Source: Luteipulveratus mongoliensis
GTDB lineage: Bacteria; Actinomycetota; Actinomycetes; Actinomycetales; Dermatophilaceae
Direction: 5' to 3'
DNA length: 64,000 nt
Assembly: GCF_001190945.1 (NCBI RefSeq)
Contig: NZ_CP011112.1
Location: forward strand, 1,798,001-1,862,000
The translations under genes were made by a program, and so were the position numbers. The notes below the pieces were generated by a model. It searched no databases, was not told the origin of the DNA, and was given only the letters and a program-made list of their open reading frames with translations. Positions 8,024 to 16,074 of this stretch are shown here, one piece after another; the stretch's first letter is position 1, and the number at the start of each line of letters is the position of its first letter.

Positions 8024-9003
8024 CGAGCAGCATGAAGCGCACCACCGAGAAGAACCTCATGGTGTTCTCCGGCCGTGCACACCCAGGGCTGTCCAAAGAG
8101 GTCGCCAAGGAGCTGGGGACCGAGCTGGTGCCGACCGAGGCGCGAGCGTTCGCCAACTCCGAGATCTACGTGCGCTACGAGGAGTCGGTGCGCGGCTGCG
8201 ACGCGTTCGTCATCCAGAGCCACACCGCTCCGGTCAACGAGTGGATCATGGAGCACCTGATCATGGTCGACGCGCTCAAGCGCGCGTCCGCCAAGCGGAT
8301 CACCGTGGTCCTGCCGTTCTACGGCTACGCCCGCCAGGACAAGAAGCACCGCGGGCGCGAGCCGATCTCGGCCCGCCTGATGGCTGACCTGTTCAAGACC
8401 GCGGGCGCCGACCGGCTGATGGCGGTCGACCTGCACACCGACCAGATCCAGGGCTTCTTCGACGGTCCGGTGGACCACCTGATGGCGCTGCCGATCCTGG
8501 CCGACTACGTGCGCGAGAAGTACGGCAACGAGGACCTCGCGGTCGTCTCACCGGACGCCGGTCGCATCAAGGTCGCCGAGCACTGGTCCTCCCGCCTCGG
8601 CGGTGCACCGCTGGCGTTCATCCACAAGACCCGCGACATCACCCGGCCCAACGAGTCGGTCGCCAACCGCGTCGTCGGTCAGGTCGAGGGCCGTACCTGC
8701 ATCCTGGTTGACGACATGATCGACTCGGGCGGCACGATCTGCCACGCGGCTGAGGCGCTGATGAACGACGGCGCTGCCAGCGTCGTCATCGCGGCCACCC
8801 ACGCGATCCTGTCCGATCCCGCGGTCGAGCGGCTGAAGGCGTCCTCGGCCCGCGAGGTCATCGTCACCGACACACTCCCGATCGCTGCGGAGAAGCGGTT
8901 CGACAAGCTCACGGTGCTGTCCATCGCGCCGCTGCTGTCGACCGCGATCCGCGAGGTCTTCGAGGACGGATCCGTGACGAGCATGTTCGACGGCCGCGCC
9001 TGA
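8020..9003 (+). CDS. prs: Ribose-phosphate pyrophosphokinase (PRPP synthase)
   Basis: A 327-residue class I PRPP synthase that converts ribose-5-phosphate and ATP to PRPP for nucleotide, His and Trp synthesis. Visible signatures: FANSEIYVRYEESVRG near the N terminus, the flexible-loop segment YARQDKKHRGREPISA, metal-binding VDLHTDQIQGFF and the PRPP-binding loop VDDMIDSGGTI. Translationally coupled to glmU by an ATGA overlap, the same pairing as in mycobacteria (glmU-prsA). A repetitive palindromic element begins a few bases after the stop. Confidence 0.97.
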   Translation: MTSSMKRTTEKNLMVFSGRAHPGLSKEVAKELGTELVPTEARAFANSEIYVRYEESVRGCDAFVIQSHTAPVNEWIMEHLIMVDALKRASAKRITVVLPFYGYARQDKKHRGREPISARLMADLFKTAGADRLMAVDLHTDQIQGFFDGPVDHLMALPILADYVREKYGNEDLAVVSPDAGRIKVAEHWSSRLGGAPLAFIHKTRDITRPNESVANRVVGQVEGRTCILVDDMIDSGGTICHAAEALMNDGAASVVIAATHAILSDPAVERLKASSAREVIVTDTLPIAAEKRFDKLTVLSIAPLLSTAIREVFEDGSVTSMFDGRA

Positions 9004-9009
9004 CGCTTC

Positions 9010-9142
9010 CGCTGGTCGAGTAGGCGAGCCGCTCTCGCCGGTCGAGTAGGCGAGCCCCCAGGGCGAGCCGTATCGAGACCAGCTGCGCGCGGCCACGGGG
9101 TCTCGATACGCCTCCGCTGGCGCTCCGGCTACTCGACCAGCG
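9010..9142. repeat. Dispersed palindromic element, copy 1 (full-length)
   Basis: The ends CGCTGGTCGAGTA (9010-9022) and TACTCGACCAGCG (9130-9142) are perfect inverted repeats. An inner pair, GTATCGAGACC (9070-9080) and GGTCTCGATAC (9099-9109), is also inverted, and GGTCGAGTAGGCGAGCC is present twice in tandem (9014-9030 and 9040-9056). The same modules recur near 50.1 and 56.7 kb in this window, so this is a dispersed intergenic repeat. Such elements are common in Micrococcales and Propionibacteriales genomes; function is unknown. Confidence 0.85.
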
Positions 9143-9154
9143 ATGGGCGCGGAT

Positions 9155-9184
9155 TTGGGGAGAGGCGACGGGTCGTCGTACGAT
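9155..9184 (+). promoter_or_regulatory. Candidate sigma-70-like promoter of rplY
   Basis: TTGGGG (9155-9160) and TACGAT (9179-9184) are separated by 18 bases, in the region between the repeat element and rplY. The resulting leader would be about 150 bases. Judged by eye only. Confidence 0.35.
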
Positions 9185-9340
9185 CGTCGGCGTTGCCTCG
9201 GCGAGGGACGCTGCACGCGCAGCTCCGTGATCGACGCGGTGGCCCAGATGTCCTCAGGACGTCCGCGGGCTGACGTGTTGTTCGTGCCACGTCCCGCGTC
9301 GAGGCCACTGCCACCCCCCGTTGCAACCGAGGAGCCTGAC

Positions 9341-10003
9341 ATGGCCCAGTCCGAAACCCGTCTCGTCGCCGAGACCCGTACCGAGTTCGGCAAGGGTGCG
9401 GCCCGCCGCATCCGTCGCGCCGACAAGATCCCCGCCGTCCTGTACGGCCACGGTGAGGCCCCGACCCACCTGACCCTGCCGGGTCACGACACCTACCAGG
9501 CGCTGAAGAACGTCAACGCGCTGCTGACCATCGAGCTCGAGGGCGAGGACCAGCTCGCGCTGGCCAAGGACGTCCAGCGTGACCCGCTGAAGCCGGTCAT
9601 CGACCATATCGACCTGGTCATCGTCCGCAAGGGCGAGAAGGTCACCGTCGACGTGCCGGTCCACCTCGAGGGCGAGGCCGCAGCCGAGACGGTCGTCAAC
9701 CTCGAGAACTCCACCCTCGAGGTCGAGGCCGAGGCGACGGCGATCCCCGAGTCCGTCACCGTGTCCGTCGAGGGCCTCGAGGCCGGCAGCCAGATCCTGG
9801 CCAAGGACGTCACGCTGCCCGCCGGCACCACGCTCATCGCCGACGAGGAGCTGCTGGTCGTCAACGTCACCCAGCAGGTCTCGCAGGAGGAGCTGGACGC
9901 CGAGCTCGAGGAGGCCGACGCCGAGGCCGGCATCGAGCGCGACGAGCCCGAGACCGATGGCGATGCAGCCGAGGGCGACGCGAAGTCCTCCGACGAGGGC
10001 TGA
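9341..10003 (+). CDS. rplY: 50S ribosomal protein L25 / general stress protein Ctc
   Basis: A 220-residue long-form L25 (Ctc/TL5 type) that binds 5S rRNA. The N-terminal L25 domain (about 1-95) opens with ETRTEFGKGAARRIRRADKIPAVLYGHG; the beta-rich C-terminal TL5 domain (about 100-190) follows, with a very acidic tail. ATG at 9341 is chosen because GAGGAG lies 7 bases upstream and L25 alignments begin there; the open frame extends much further upstream without support. It is followed by a strong hairpin terminator. Confidence 0.95.
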   Translation: MAQSETRLVAETRTEFGKGAARRIRRADKIPAVLYGHGEAPTHLTLPGHDTYQALKNVNALLTIELEGEDQLALAKDVQRDPLKPVIDHIDLVIVRKGEKVTVDVPVHLEGEAAAETVVNLENSTLEVEAEATAIPESVTVSVEGLEAGSQILAKDVTLPAGTTLIADEELLVVNVTQQVSQEELDAELEEADAEAGIERDEPETDGDAAEGDAKSSDEG

Positions 10004-10025
10004 TCTTCAGCTGCACCACCTCGAG

Positions 10026-10057
10026 GGCCCCGGTCCGGCGTACAGCCGGCCGGGGCC
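10026..10057 (+). terminator. Intrinsic-type terminator hairpin after rplY
   Basis: GGCCCCGG-T-CCGGC pairs with GCCGG-CCGGGGCC around a GTACA loop, one bulged T; CTTC follows. Very stable GC stem with a short pyrimidine tail, typical of high-GC terminators. Confidence 0.65.
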
Positions 10058-10075
10058 TTCGGCATCCCCGCTGGC

Positions 10076-10858
10076 ATGATGCGGGGCGTGCCGACAGTGT
10101 GGGGAGACGAGGTCGGGGAACGCCTGCCGGGCGGCAACGTCCACGGCGCGTGGCGCGTCGGCGACACGGTCCGGCGTACGACGGGGCCGTGGTCTCCCGC
10201 CGTCCACGCCCTGCTGAAGCACCTGGAGCAGTCAGGGCTGCCGTGCGTGCCCCGCTTCCTCGGGCATGACGGTCTCGGGCGCGAGGTGTTGACGTATCTG
10301 CCGGGTCGAGTGGTGGACCTCGACACCGAGGAGCTGTCGGACGGGCAGCTGATCGAGGTCGTCGCGTGGACCCGTGGGCTGCATGCGGCCCTGCAGGACT
10401 TCGACCATCCCGGACCGTGGCGGTTCCCGGGACCTGAAGGCCCAATCATGTTGGGGCACAACGATATTGCGCCCTACAACGTGTGCTTCGACGGCGACCG
10501 GCTGGCGGGGGTCTTCGACTGGGACCTCGCGGGGCCGACCACGCCCCTGCTTGAGCTGGGCCACATCGCCTGGACCGGCGTACCCCTGTTCCGGGAGACG
10601 CCCGATGACGTGGTCCTGGATCGACTGCGACTGATCGCTGCCGCGTACGGCGGCGTACGCCCGCGGCAGGTGCTGGAGGCCTGCCTGGAGCGGACGCAGC
10701 TGGCGATCGACGGCATCGAGGCTGCTGTCGCCGCCGGGGACGCCGGCATGATCAACCTGGCTGAGACGACGGGCGAGCCGGAACCGACTCGACTGAGGCG
10801 GGCTGCGCTGCTGCGTCGGGTGCCCCATCTGCTCGCGCTGCTGGACGCGGGCGTCTGA
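10076..10858 (+). CDS. APH-family phosphotransferase (aminoglycoside/choline kinase fold)
   Basis: A 260-residue kinase-fold protein. The catalytic motif LGHNDIAPYNVCF is the HxDxxxxN loop of APH/choline kinases and GVFDWDLAG is the Mg-binding DFG-like motif. The N-terminal lobe is shortened compared with true aminoglycoside kinases, so the substrate cannot be predicted. The start is uncertain: two adjacent ATGs and a GTG at 10088 are in frame with no strong ribosome-binding site. It ends 12 bases before pth and may be cotranscribed with it. Confidence 0.8.
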   Translation: MMRGVPTVWGDEVGERLPGGNVHGAWRVGDTVRRTTGPWSPAVHALLKHLEQSGLPCVPRFLGHDGLGREVLTYLPGRVVDLDTEELSDGQLIEVVAWTRGLHAALQDFDHPGPWRFPGPEGPIMLGHNDIAPYNVCFDGDRLAGVFDWDLAGPTTPLLELGHIAWTGVPLFRETPDDVVLDRLRLIAAAYGGVRPRQVLEACLERTQLAIDGIEAAVAAGDAGMINLAETTGEPEPTRLRRAALLRRVPHLLALLDAGV

Positions 10859-10870
10859 GAGGATCGCCGC

Positions 10871-11461
10871 GTGGACACATGGTTGGTGATCGGGCTGGGC
10901 AACCCGGGGACGACGTACGCAGGCAATCGCCACAACGTCGGCGCGATGGTCGTCGATGAGCTCGTACGCCGGTCAGGCGCCAACCTGCGCGCCCACAAGT
11001 CCCGGGCCCGCGCGGCGGAGATCCGGCTCGGCACTCTCCCCGGCGGCGTACCTGGCCCGAAGGCCGTGGTCGCCGTGCCGTCCACCTACATGAACGAGTC
11101 CGGTGGTCCGGTGGCCGGGCTGATGCAGTTCTTCAAGGTCCCGGCGGAGCGGCTCATCGTGGTGCACGACGAGCTCGACATCGACTTCGCCCAGCTGCGG
11201 CTCAAGCGTGGTGGCGGCGAGGGCGGTCACAACGGCCTCCGCTCGATCACCCGCTCGACCGGGACCAAGGACTATCTGCGGGTGCGCGTCGGGATCGGCC
11301 GGCCGCCCGGTCGCATGGATCCCGCGGCGTACGTCCTCAAGGACTTCTCCTCCAGCGAGCGTCCCGAGCTGGACTTCCTGCTGCCTGATGCCGCGGATGC
11401 GGTGGAGCAGCTGGTGCACGTCGGCCTGACCGCGGCACAAAATGTCATTCACGCTCGATGA
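10871..11461 (+). CDS. pth: Peptidyl-tRNA hydrolase
   Basis: A 196-residue enzyme that frees tRNA from prematurely released peptidyl-tRNA. Family residues are visible: GLGNPG (N at about 10), the catalytic His in GNRHNVGAM, the substrate loop [11 protein letters not shown], the Asp in VVHDELD and [11 protein letters not shown] start. It closes the conserved block glmU-prs-rplY-pth; the next gene in the M. tuberculosis order is on the far side of a 27-kb polysaccharide locus. Confidence 0.96.
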   Translation: MDTWLVIGLGNPGTTYAGNRHNVGAMVVDELVRRSGANLRAHKSRARAAEIRLGTLPGGVPGPKAVVAVPSTYMNESGGPVAGLMQFFKVPAERLIVVHDELDIDFAQLRLKRGGGEGGHNGLRSITRSTGTKDYLRVRVGIGRPPGRMDPAAYVLKDFSSSERPELDFLLPDAADAVEQLVHVGLTAAQNVIHAR

Positions 11462-12132
11462 GTGACTTTACATTTTCTTGACTGAAACTTGGCTAAGCAC
11501 TTACCAAACGGTGGCGCCGGGCGTACTCTTACGGCCAGTGGAGGGGGCGGATCTGGACGTCGCGTTCATGGGGACGTCGTCGGAGGGGGCGACGGGACGC
11601 GGCCCAGGTCCGGCTACAAGAGCGAGCGAGTTGCCGCCCTGTTCTGCACGTTTTACAGCTCGACCCCATCCATCCACGGCGTCGAAGATCGTTCGTCCGC
11701 GATCCGCCAACCCTCCATTGTTTGCCCGGCGGACCAGAGGTGCAAAGAAGCCAACGTTGCGGCCCTCGCCGCCATATCGTGGCTAGTACTTGACTAAAAC
11801 TTTACTCTCGTCGTTGATCATGCGCCGACGCGATGGTCAGGGCGTTCTGAGGGGGGACTGAGGGAAGCGCTGCGTGCGGTTCGCCACTGAGTCGTCCAGT
11901 CCCGCCGTTGACGTTCCCCTCCCGCGGCGGGGCTGGGCCCCAGGTCTGGGGCAGTAGCGGTGAATCGTGACCGGATCGTCACCGGATGGTTCACCTGTGA
12001 AAGGCCAGTAGCGGCAGTGAGACATCGCCCCCGCTGCTGCCGCGGGACGTACGAAGTCGGCGATCCGCCTTCAGTACGTGGCTACACTCACTGCTCGGAG
12101 GGGAGCCGTCCAGACCCTTGGAGTCTCCTTAC
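11462..12132. other. Intergenic region between pth and the polysaccharide locus
   Basis: About 670 bases with no convincing gene; the short open frames have no recognisable protein or ribosome-binding site. It contains a 14-base direct repeat CTTGACTgAAACTT / CTTGACTaAAACTT at 11477-11490 and 11789-11802, patches less GC-rich than the surroundings, and a TACACT -10-like element at 12083-12088 upstream of the beta-helix gene. It marks the left boundary of the polysaccharide cluster. Confidence 0.6.
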
Positions 12133-13278
12133 ATGTCACACACAACCCCAAAGCCCGCCCGTAGACGCGTCGTTGTCAAGGCCGGGGCCCTTGTCGCAGG
12201 AGCAGCGGCTGTGCCGCTGTTCGCGGCCTGTGTCCCGTTCGCCGGCGGCTCGTCGATCGGAGCAGCGGACTCGGCGGGCCAGTTGTCGACACAGAGCGCC
12301 ACGGCAACATCGTCGCAGCACATCAAGCCCAACCCCCGTCAGTACCCGAAGTCCACCCCGACCATTCGGTCAACCACTCACAAGCCTGGGACGGGGCACC
12401 ACCGACCCTCGAGGCATCGCTCATCGACGGCCACGGCGACGAGCCCGGCGCCGAGCTCGAGCAGCTCGGCACCCTCGCCGACCGCGACTGCTACCTCGAA
12501 GCCCGCCCCGGGCGGCTGGCCCGGAGAGTCGAACACCGGAGTTCCGGCGGGCACCTCGCTCAGCGCCTACTCGGGTCCGCTGACGATCACCACGCCTGGC
12601 ACGACCATCGTCGGCAAGCTCGTCAAGGGTGACCTCGAGATCAAGGCGAAGAACGTCACGATCGTCCGGTCCCAGGTCGAGGGCGGCATCATGACTGTCG
12701 ACGGCTCTGGCGCCTCCGTCACGCTGACGGACTCAGAGGTCCACGTCGGCCCTCGCGAGGTGAAGGCCGTACAGGGCAACAACTTCACGATCACCCGGAC
12801 TGAGCTGTCCGGTGGCAACAGTGGTGGCCTGTGCAGCACCTGCACGGTGACCGACTCGTGGATGCACGGCCAGGAGATCCCGTCCAACCAGCCGTGGCAC
12901 GCCTCGGGATTCCGGGCCGACCAGTACACCACCCTGCGGCACAACACGATCGCGTGTGACGCGCGGGACACGTCCGTGGGTGGTGGATGCTCCGCCGGCC
13001 TCACGATGTACGGCGACTGGCAGCCGGTCGCGCACGTCACGATCGACAACAACCTGTTTGTCGCGACGGTCGACGGATCCTTCTGCACCTACGGCGGATC
13101 CTCCGGTGGCAAGCCCTACAGCGGTGGCGCGAACAACATCGTGTTCACCAACAACGTGTTCCAGCGTGGCGCGAACGGCGACTGTGGCAAGTACGGCCCG
13201 GTCGGCGACTTCGACCCGAAGGCTCCAGGGAACGTGTGGAGCGGCAACCACTGGGACGACGGATCGGTCTTCAACTAA
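12133..13278 (+). CDS. Secreted lipoprotein with parallel beta-helix (pectate-lyase-like) domain
   Basis: A 381-residue predicted lipoprotein. The signal has a twin-arginine region (ARRRVVVK, 9-16), a hydrophobic stretch and lipobox LFAAC (C33). A Ser/Thr/Pro-rich linker runs to about 140. The rest is repetitive beta sequence with Asn/Thr ladders (NVTIVRSQVEGG, NFTITRTELSGG, NNIVFTNNVFQ) typical of right-handed parallel beta-helices that bind or cleave polysaccharides. ATG at 12133 has GGAG 9 bases upstream. Its place at the edge of the exopolysaccharide locus suggests a surface lyase or polysaccharide-binding role. Catalytic residues cannot be assigned. Confidence 0.75.
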   Translation: MSHTTPKPARRRVVVKAGALVAGAAAVPLFAACVPFAGGSSIGAADSAGQLSTQSATATSSQHIKPNPRQYPKSTPTIRSTTHKPGTGHHRPSRHRSSTATATSPAPSSSSSAPSPTATATSKPAPGGWPGESNTGVPAGTSLSAYSGPLTITTPGTTIVGKLVKGDLEIKAKNVTIVRSQVEGGIMTVDGSGASVTLTDSEVHVGPREVKAVQGNNFTITRTELSGGNSGGLCSTCTVTDSWMHGQEIPSNQPWHASGFRADQYTTLRHNTIACDARDTSVGGGCSAGLTMYGDWQPVAHVTIDNNLFVATVDGSFCTYGGSSGGKPYSGGANNIVFTNNVFQRGANGDCGKYGPVGDFDPKAPGNVWSGNHWDDGSVFN

Positions 13279-13288
13279 AGACCGTCCG

Positions 13289-15082
13289 CTAAGGCCGCGG
13301 AGCCGCCACGGTTGAAGCCGCCGTGGCGGCTACCGTCGCGAGGAGACTCGCGGCAAAGGCCAGCTCGTTCTCTGCGGGCTGGACCGACCCCTCAAGGAGC
13401 GACTCGAGCCAGCTGTCGCGGACCACGTGCTGTCCGCGCAGCGGCTCGAGGAGCTCCGGGTGCTGCCGCCACTGCTCGAGCACCTTGTCGCTCAGCACCG
13501 ATCCGCCCGCGGGCGGCAGCGTGCGGCCGCCCGCGCGTTGCCGCACCTTGGCGACTCCCTTGCGTACCGTCGTTGCGACGTGCCTGACCCGCTGCCCGCC
13601 GCTCGGTGACACCGAGGCTGCCGGTGGTGGTCGACCCTCCAGCGGGATGCGACCCAGCTCGGGGTCGAGCTCACAGACGAGCGAGGACAGGAAACGGGCG
13701 TTGCTCTTGGCCCGCGGTGGGAGAGCGTTCGCGATGTCGATGAAGCCCGGGTCCAGCATCGGGTTGACGACGGCCCGGTCCAGGCACACCGCGCTGTCCG
13801 TGACGCCCGCCCAGCGCTGCATCCGCTCGTACAGATAGAAGTGGTCGGTCGCCGGGAACCACGCCGCGTCGGTCGAACGAAGGCTGCGGTGCACCGCGTT
13901 GCGGGCATGATCACGCGCCCACCGGCCGAAGTCCGCGTCCAGCACCGAGTCGGAGACCGACTGGTTGGCGAACATGCGCCATGAGGTGAGCAGACGAGTC
14001 TGCATCGGAGTGACGGGCAAGGGGATCTGCGGCCCGAAGTAGTAGAAGCCGCGGGCGACCTCGCCACCCAGCCCCGAGATCCGGTGGCCCTGAGGCATCG
14101 TCGCCTCCGTCATGCTGAGCGCCGCGTGCGCCACCGGATCGGCCATGCCGTCGACGCGACTGCCCGCCCACATCACCAGGTCGTGCGCGTCGGAGGGCGC
14201 GAGTGCGGTCAAGGACTCCAGGTTGTGGATCAGGTGCTCCATCGAGTCACGGGCGGCGAGCTCGCCGGCGATCACGACGTCGGGATCGTCGGGCGCGGTC
14301 GCCAGGGTGAGGACCCGCAGGCCGCGTCGCTGCGCCGGCTCGATCGCCGCGAGCAGGATGCGTGAGTCGAGGCCACCGGTGAGCTGGAGCACCGCGTCGG
14401 GGTGCTCCTCCAGATAGGCCGTGAGGTACGACCGAAGCAGCTTGGCGGCTCGCGGCACCGCTTCGGACAGGTCGACCGTTTCGGGAGCGCGGTCCTCCGG
14501 CAGGTAGGTGCCCACCTCGACCTGCCCGGACTGCAGCGTGACCCGGCCTCCCGCCGCGAGCTTGGTGACGTCGCGGGTCAGTGTGCTGTTGCCGAGCTGC
14601 CAACCCAGCATCGCCTGGACAGCCACTGCCTCGTGATCGAGCTCGGACGGAGCCAGCGCCCCCAGCACGTACGCCGAGGTCGAGAGGGCCGACCAGCCGC
14701 GACCTTGGCGGTGGTAGAGGTGCCGGAAGCCGAGGGCATCGGTCACGCCGTAGGCGGTGGTCTCGGTCAGCTGAAGAGCCCCGAAGGCCGGCATCATGCC
14801 GCGGACCGCCGCGGTGGACTCGGTCGAGGTCAGGTCGAGAGCGTCCGGGGCGACGTCGTGGAGGCTGTCGCGCGCGATGGCGCTGAGGAAGATCGGCAGG
14901 CTGCCGACCGATGGCATCGTGATCGCGCCCCAGACCGCGACATGGAAGTCGCCGAGACGTCGTACGGACGCCCCGGGCACCTGACATCGGGCCAGTGCGG
15001 CGAAGACATCCGGGGCAGAGGCGTCACGAGCCCGGGCCGAGACGACGAGGATCCCGCTCAGAGGAAACGGTGCCTGGCCCAC
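13289..15082 (-). CDS. Asparagine-synthetase-like ATP-dependent amide ligase lacking the glutaminase cysteine
   Basis: A 597-residue protein with the PP-loop LQLTGGLDSR (233-241) and the C-terminal synthetase domain of class B asparagine synthetases. The N-terminal region (1-200) resembles the Ntn glutaminase fold but has no Cys at position 2 (it reads MGQAPF), so glutamine hydrolysis is unlikely. Such proteins occur in exopolysaccharide and peptide modification clusters, where they form amides (lasso cyclases, beta-lactam synthetases, exosortase-A-associated AsnB proteins). The GTG start has a weak ribosome-binding site. It converges with the beta-helix gene 10 bases away. Substrate unknown; inferred to act on the polysaccharide or on a carrier-bound acyl group. 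Confidence 0.75.
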   Translation of the reverse strand: MGQAPFPLSGILVVSARARDASAPDVFAALARCQVPGASVRRLGDFHVAVWGAITMPSVGSLPIFLSAIARDSLHDVAPDALDLTSTESTAAVRGMMPAFGALQLTETTAYGVTDALGFRHLYHRQGRGWSALSTSAYVLGALAPSELDHEAVAVQAMLGWQLGNSTLTRDVTKLAAGGRVTLQSGQVEVGTYLPEDRAPETVDLSEAVPRAAKLLRSYLTAYLEEHPDAVLQLTGGLDSRILLAAIEPAQRRGLRVLTLATAPDDPDVVIAGELAARDSMEHLIHNLESLTALAPSDAHDLVMWAGSRVDGMADPVAHAALSMTEATMPQGHRISGLGGEVARGFYYFGPQIPLPVTPMQTRLLTSWRMFANQSVSDSVLDADFGRWARDHARNAVHRSLRSTDAAWFPATDHFYLYERMQRWAGVTDSAVCLDRAVVNPMLDPGFIDIANALPPRAKSNARFLSSLVCELDPELGRIPLEGRPPPAASVSPSGGQRVRHVATTVRKGVAKVRQRAGGRTLPPAGGSVLSDKVLEQWRQHPELLEPLRGQHVVRDSWLESLLEGSVQPAENELAFAASLLATVAATAASTVAAPRP

Positions 15083-15210
15083 TCGCGCATCGTGTCACGG
15101 GCGATACCGCGGCGATCCGTCTTTGCCGCGACCTGCTGCCGAACAGCAACCTGGTGATTAGGCTGCCGACAGGCGGACCGTCGGCAGGTCGGTCGGGTCG
15201 GGGGAGACCA

Positions 15211-16074
15211 GTGGATGTCAGCGTGATCGTTCCGGTCTACAACGGCCTTCCCGAGCTCCAGGACCAGCTCGAGGCGCTGTCTCGCCAGACCTTCGATGGT
15301 GAGTGGGAGCTCCTCCTCGTCGACAACGCGAGCACGGACGGCACGTTCGACGCGGCGCAGGAGTGGGTCGGAAGGCTCCCGCTGCGCTGCTTGCGCGCGA
15401 CCGACAGGCAGGGACCGTCGTACGCCCGCAACGTCGGGGCGCGTCACGCCCAGGGTGAGTGGCTCGCCTTCTGCGACGCCGACGATGTCGCGGACCCGGC
15501 TTGGCTCGAGCGTCTGTACGCCGCGCGCGAGGGCGCGGACATGGTGTCCGGGGCGATGGGAGTCGCCGAGCTCAACCCACCGTGGACGGTGCTGGCTCGC
15601 GGACCGTCGGCGGTGTGGGACGAGCTGCCGGAGGGACCGTGCGACTACCTCCCGTTCGCGCGGTCCTGCAATGTGCTCGTGCGGCGCTCGGCGTTTGAGG
15701 CGCTGGATGGATTCGACGAGAGCCTGCCGTTCCTCGAGGACGTCGATCTGTCATGGCGCGGCCAGCTGGCGGGCTGGACACTCGCGGTCGCGCCCACAGC
15801 CCTCATCCACTACCGCTACCGCCCGACGCCGATGGGTGTCTACCGGCAGATGGCCAACTACGAAGGCGCGGAAGTCCTTCTGTACCAACGCTTTCGGAGC
15901 CAGGGTGCCCAACGCCGGCCCGCGGCAGTCGTCGCTCGCAAGGTCGGGTGGCTTGTGGTCCGAGCGCCCTATCCGCTGCTCGGTCCGCGTCGTCGATACG
16001 TCTGGTTCACGATGCTCGGCGGCATGGTCGGGCGTGCGCGGGGGAGTGTCCGCTATCGCACGCTCTATCTGTGA
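15211..16074 (+). CDS. Family 2 glycosyltransferase
   Basis: A 287-residue GT-A enzyme: VSVIVPVYNG opens the nucleotide-binding domain, LLLVDNASTDGTF follows, the metal-binding acidic motif is FCDADDVAD, and FLEDVDLSWR is the usual catalytic-base region of GT2. No membrane segment is obvious. The GTG start at 15211 has GGGGAGA 5 bases upstream; the open frame upstream is not supported. It is divergent from the asparagine-synthetase-like gene and its 3' end overlaps the convergent next gene by 10 bases. Confidence 0.88.
   Translation: MDVSVIVPVYNGLPELQDQLEALSRQTFDGEWELLLVDNASTDGTFDAAQEWVGRLPLRCLRATDRQGPSYARNVGARHAQGEWLAFCDADDVADPAWLERLYAAREGADMVSGAMGVAELNPPWTVLARGPSAVWDELPEGPCDYLPFARSCNVLVRRSAFEALDGFDESLPFLEDVDLSWRGQLAGWTLAVAPTALIHYRYRPTPMGVYRQMANYEGAEVLLYQRFRSQGAQRRPAAVVARKVGWLVVRAPYPLLGPRRRYVWFTMLGGMVGRARGSVRYRTLYL

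Noticed and set aside
9010-9142. CRISPR-like repeats
   Set aside because: Repeats are palindromic modules without regularly spaced unique spacers, and no cas gene is present.
10076-10858. Aminoglycoside resistance gene
   Set aside because: Only the generic kinase loop is recognised; the N-terminal lobe differs, so no drug substrate is claimed.
11478-11506. Sigma-70 promoter with TTGACT -35
   Set aside because: No acceptable -10 element 16-18 bases downstream; the TTGACT is part of the direct repeat.
11520-11640. Possible riboswitch (ydaO-like G-rich stretch) upstream of the beta-helix gene
   Set aside because: G-rich runs do not fit the conserved ydaO core, and the segment is 500 bases from the gene.
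11478-11797. Two overlapping short open frames in the pth-downstream gap
   Set aside because: No ribosome-binding site, no recognisable protein and frames overlap each other; treated as non-coding.
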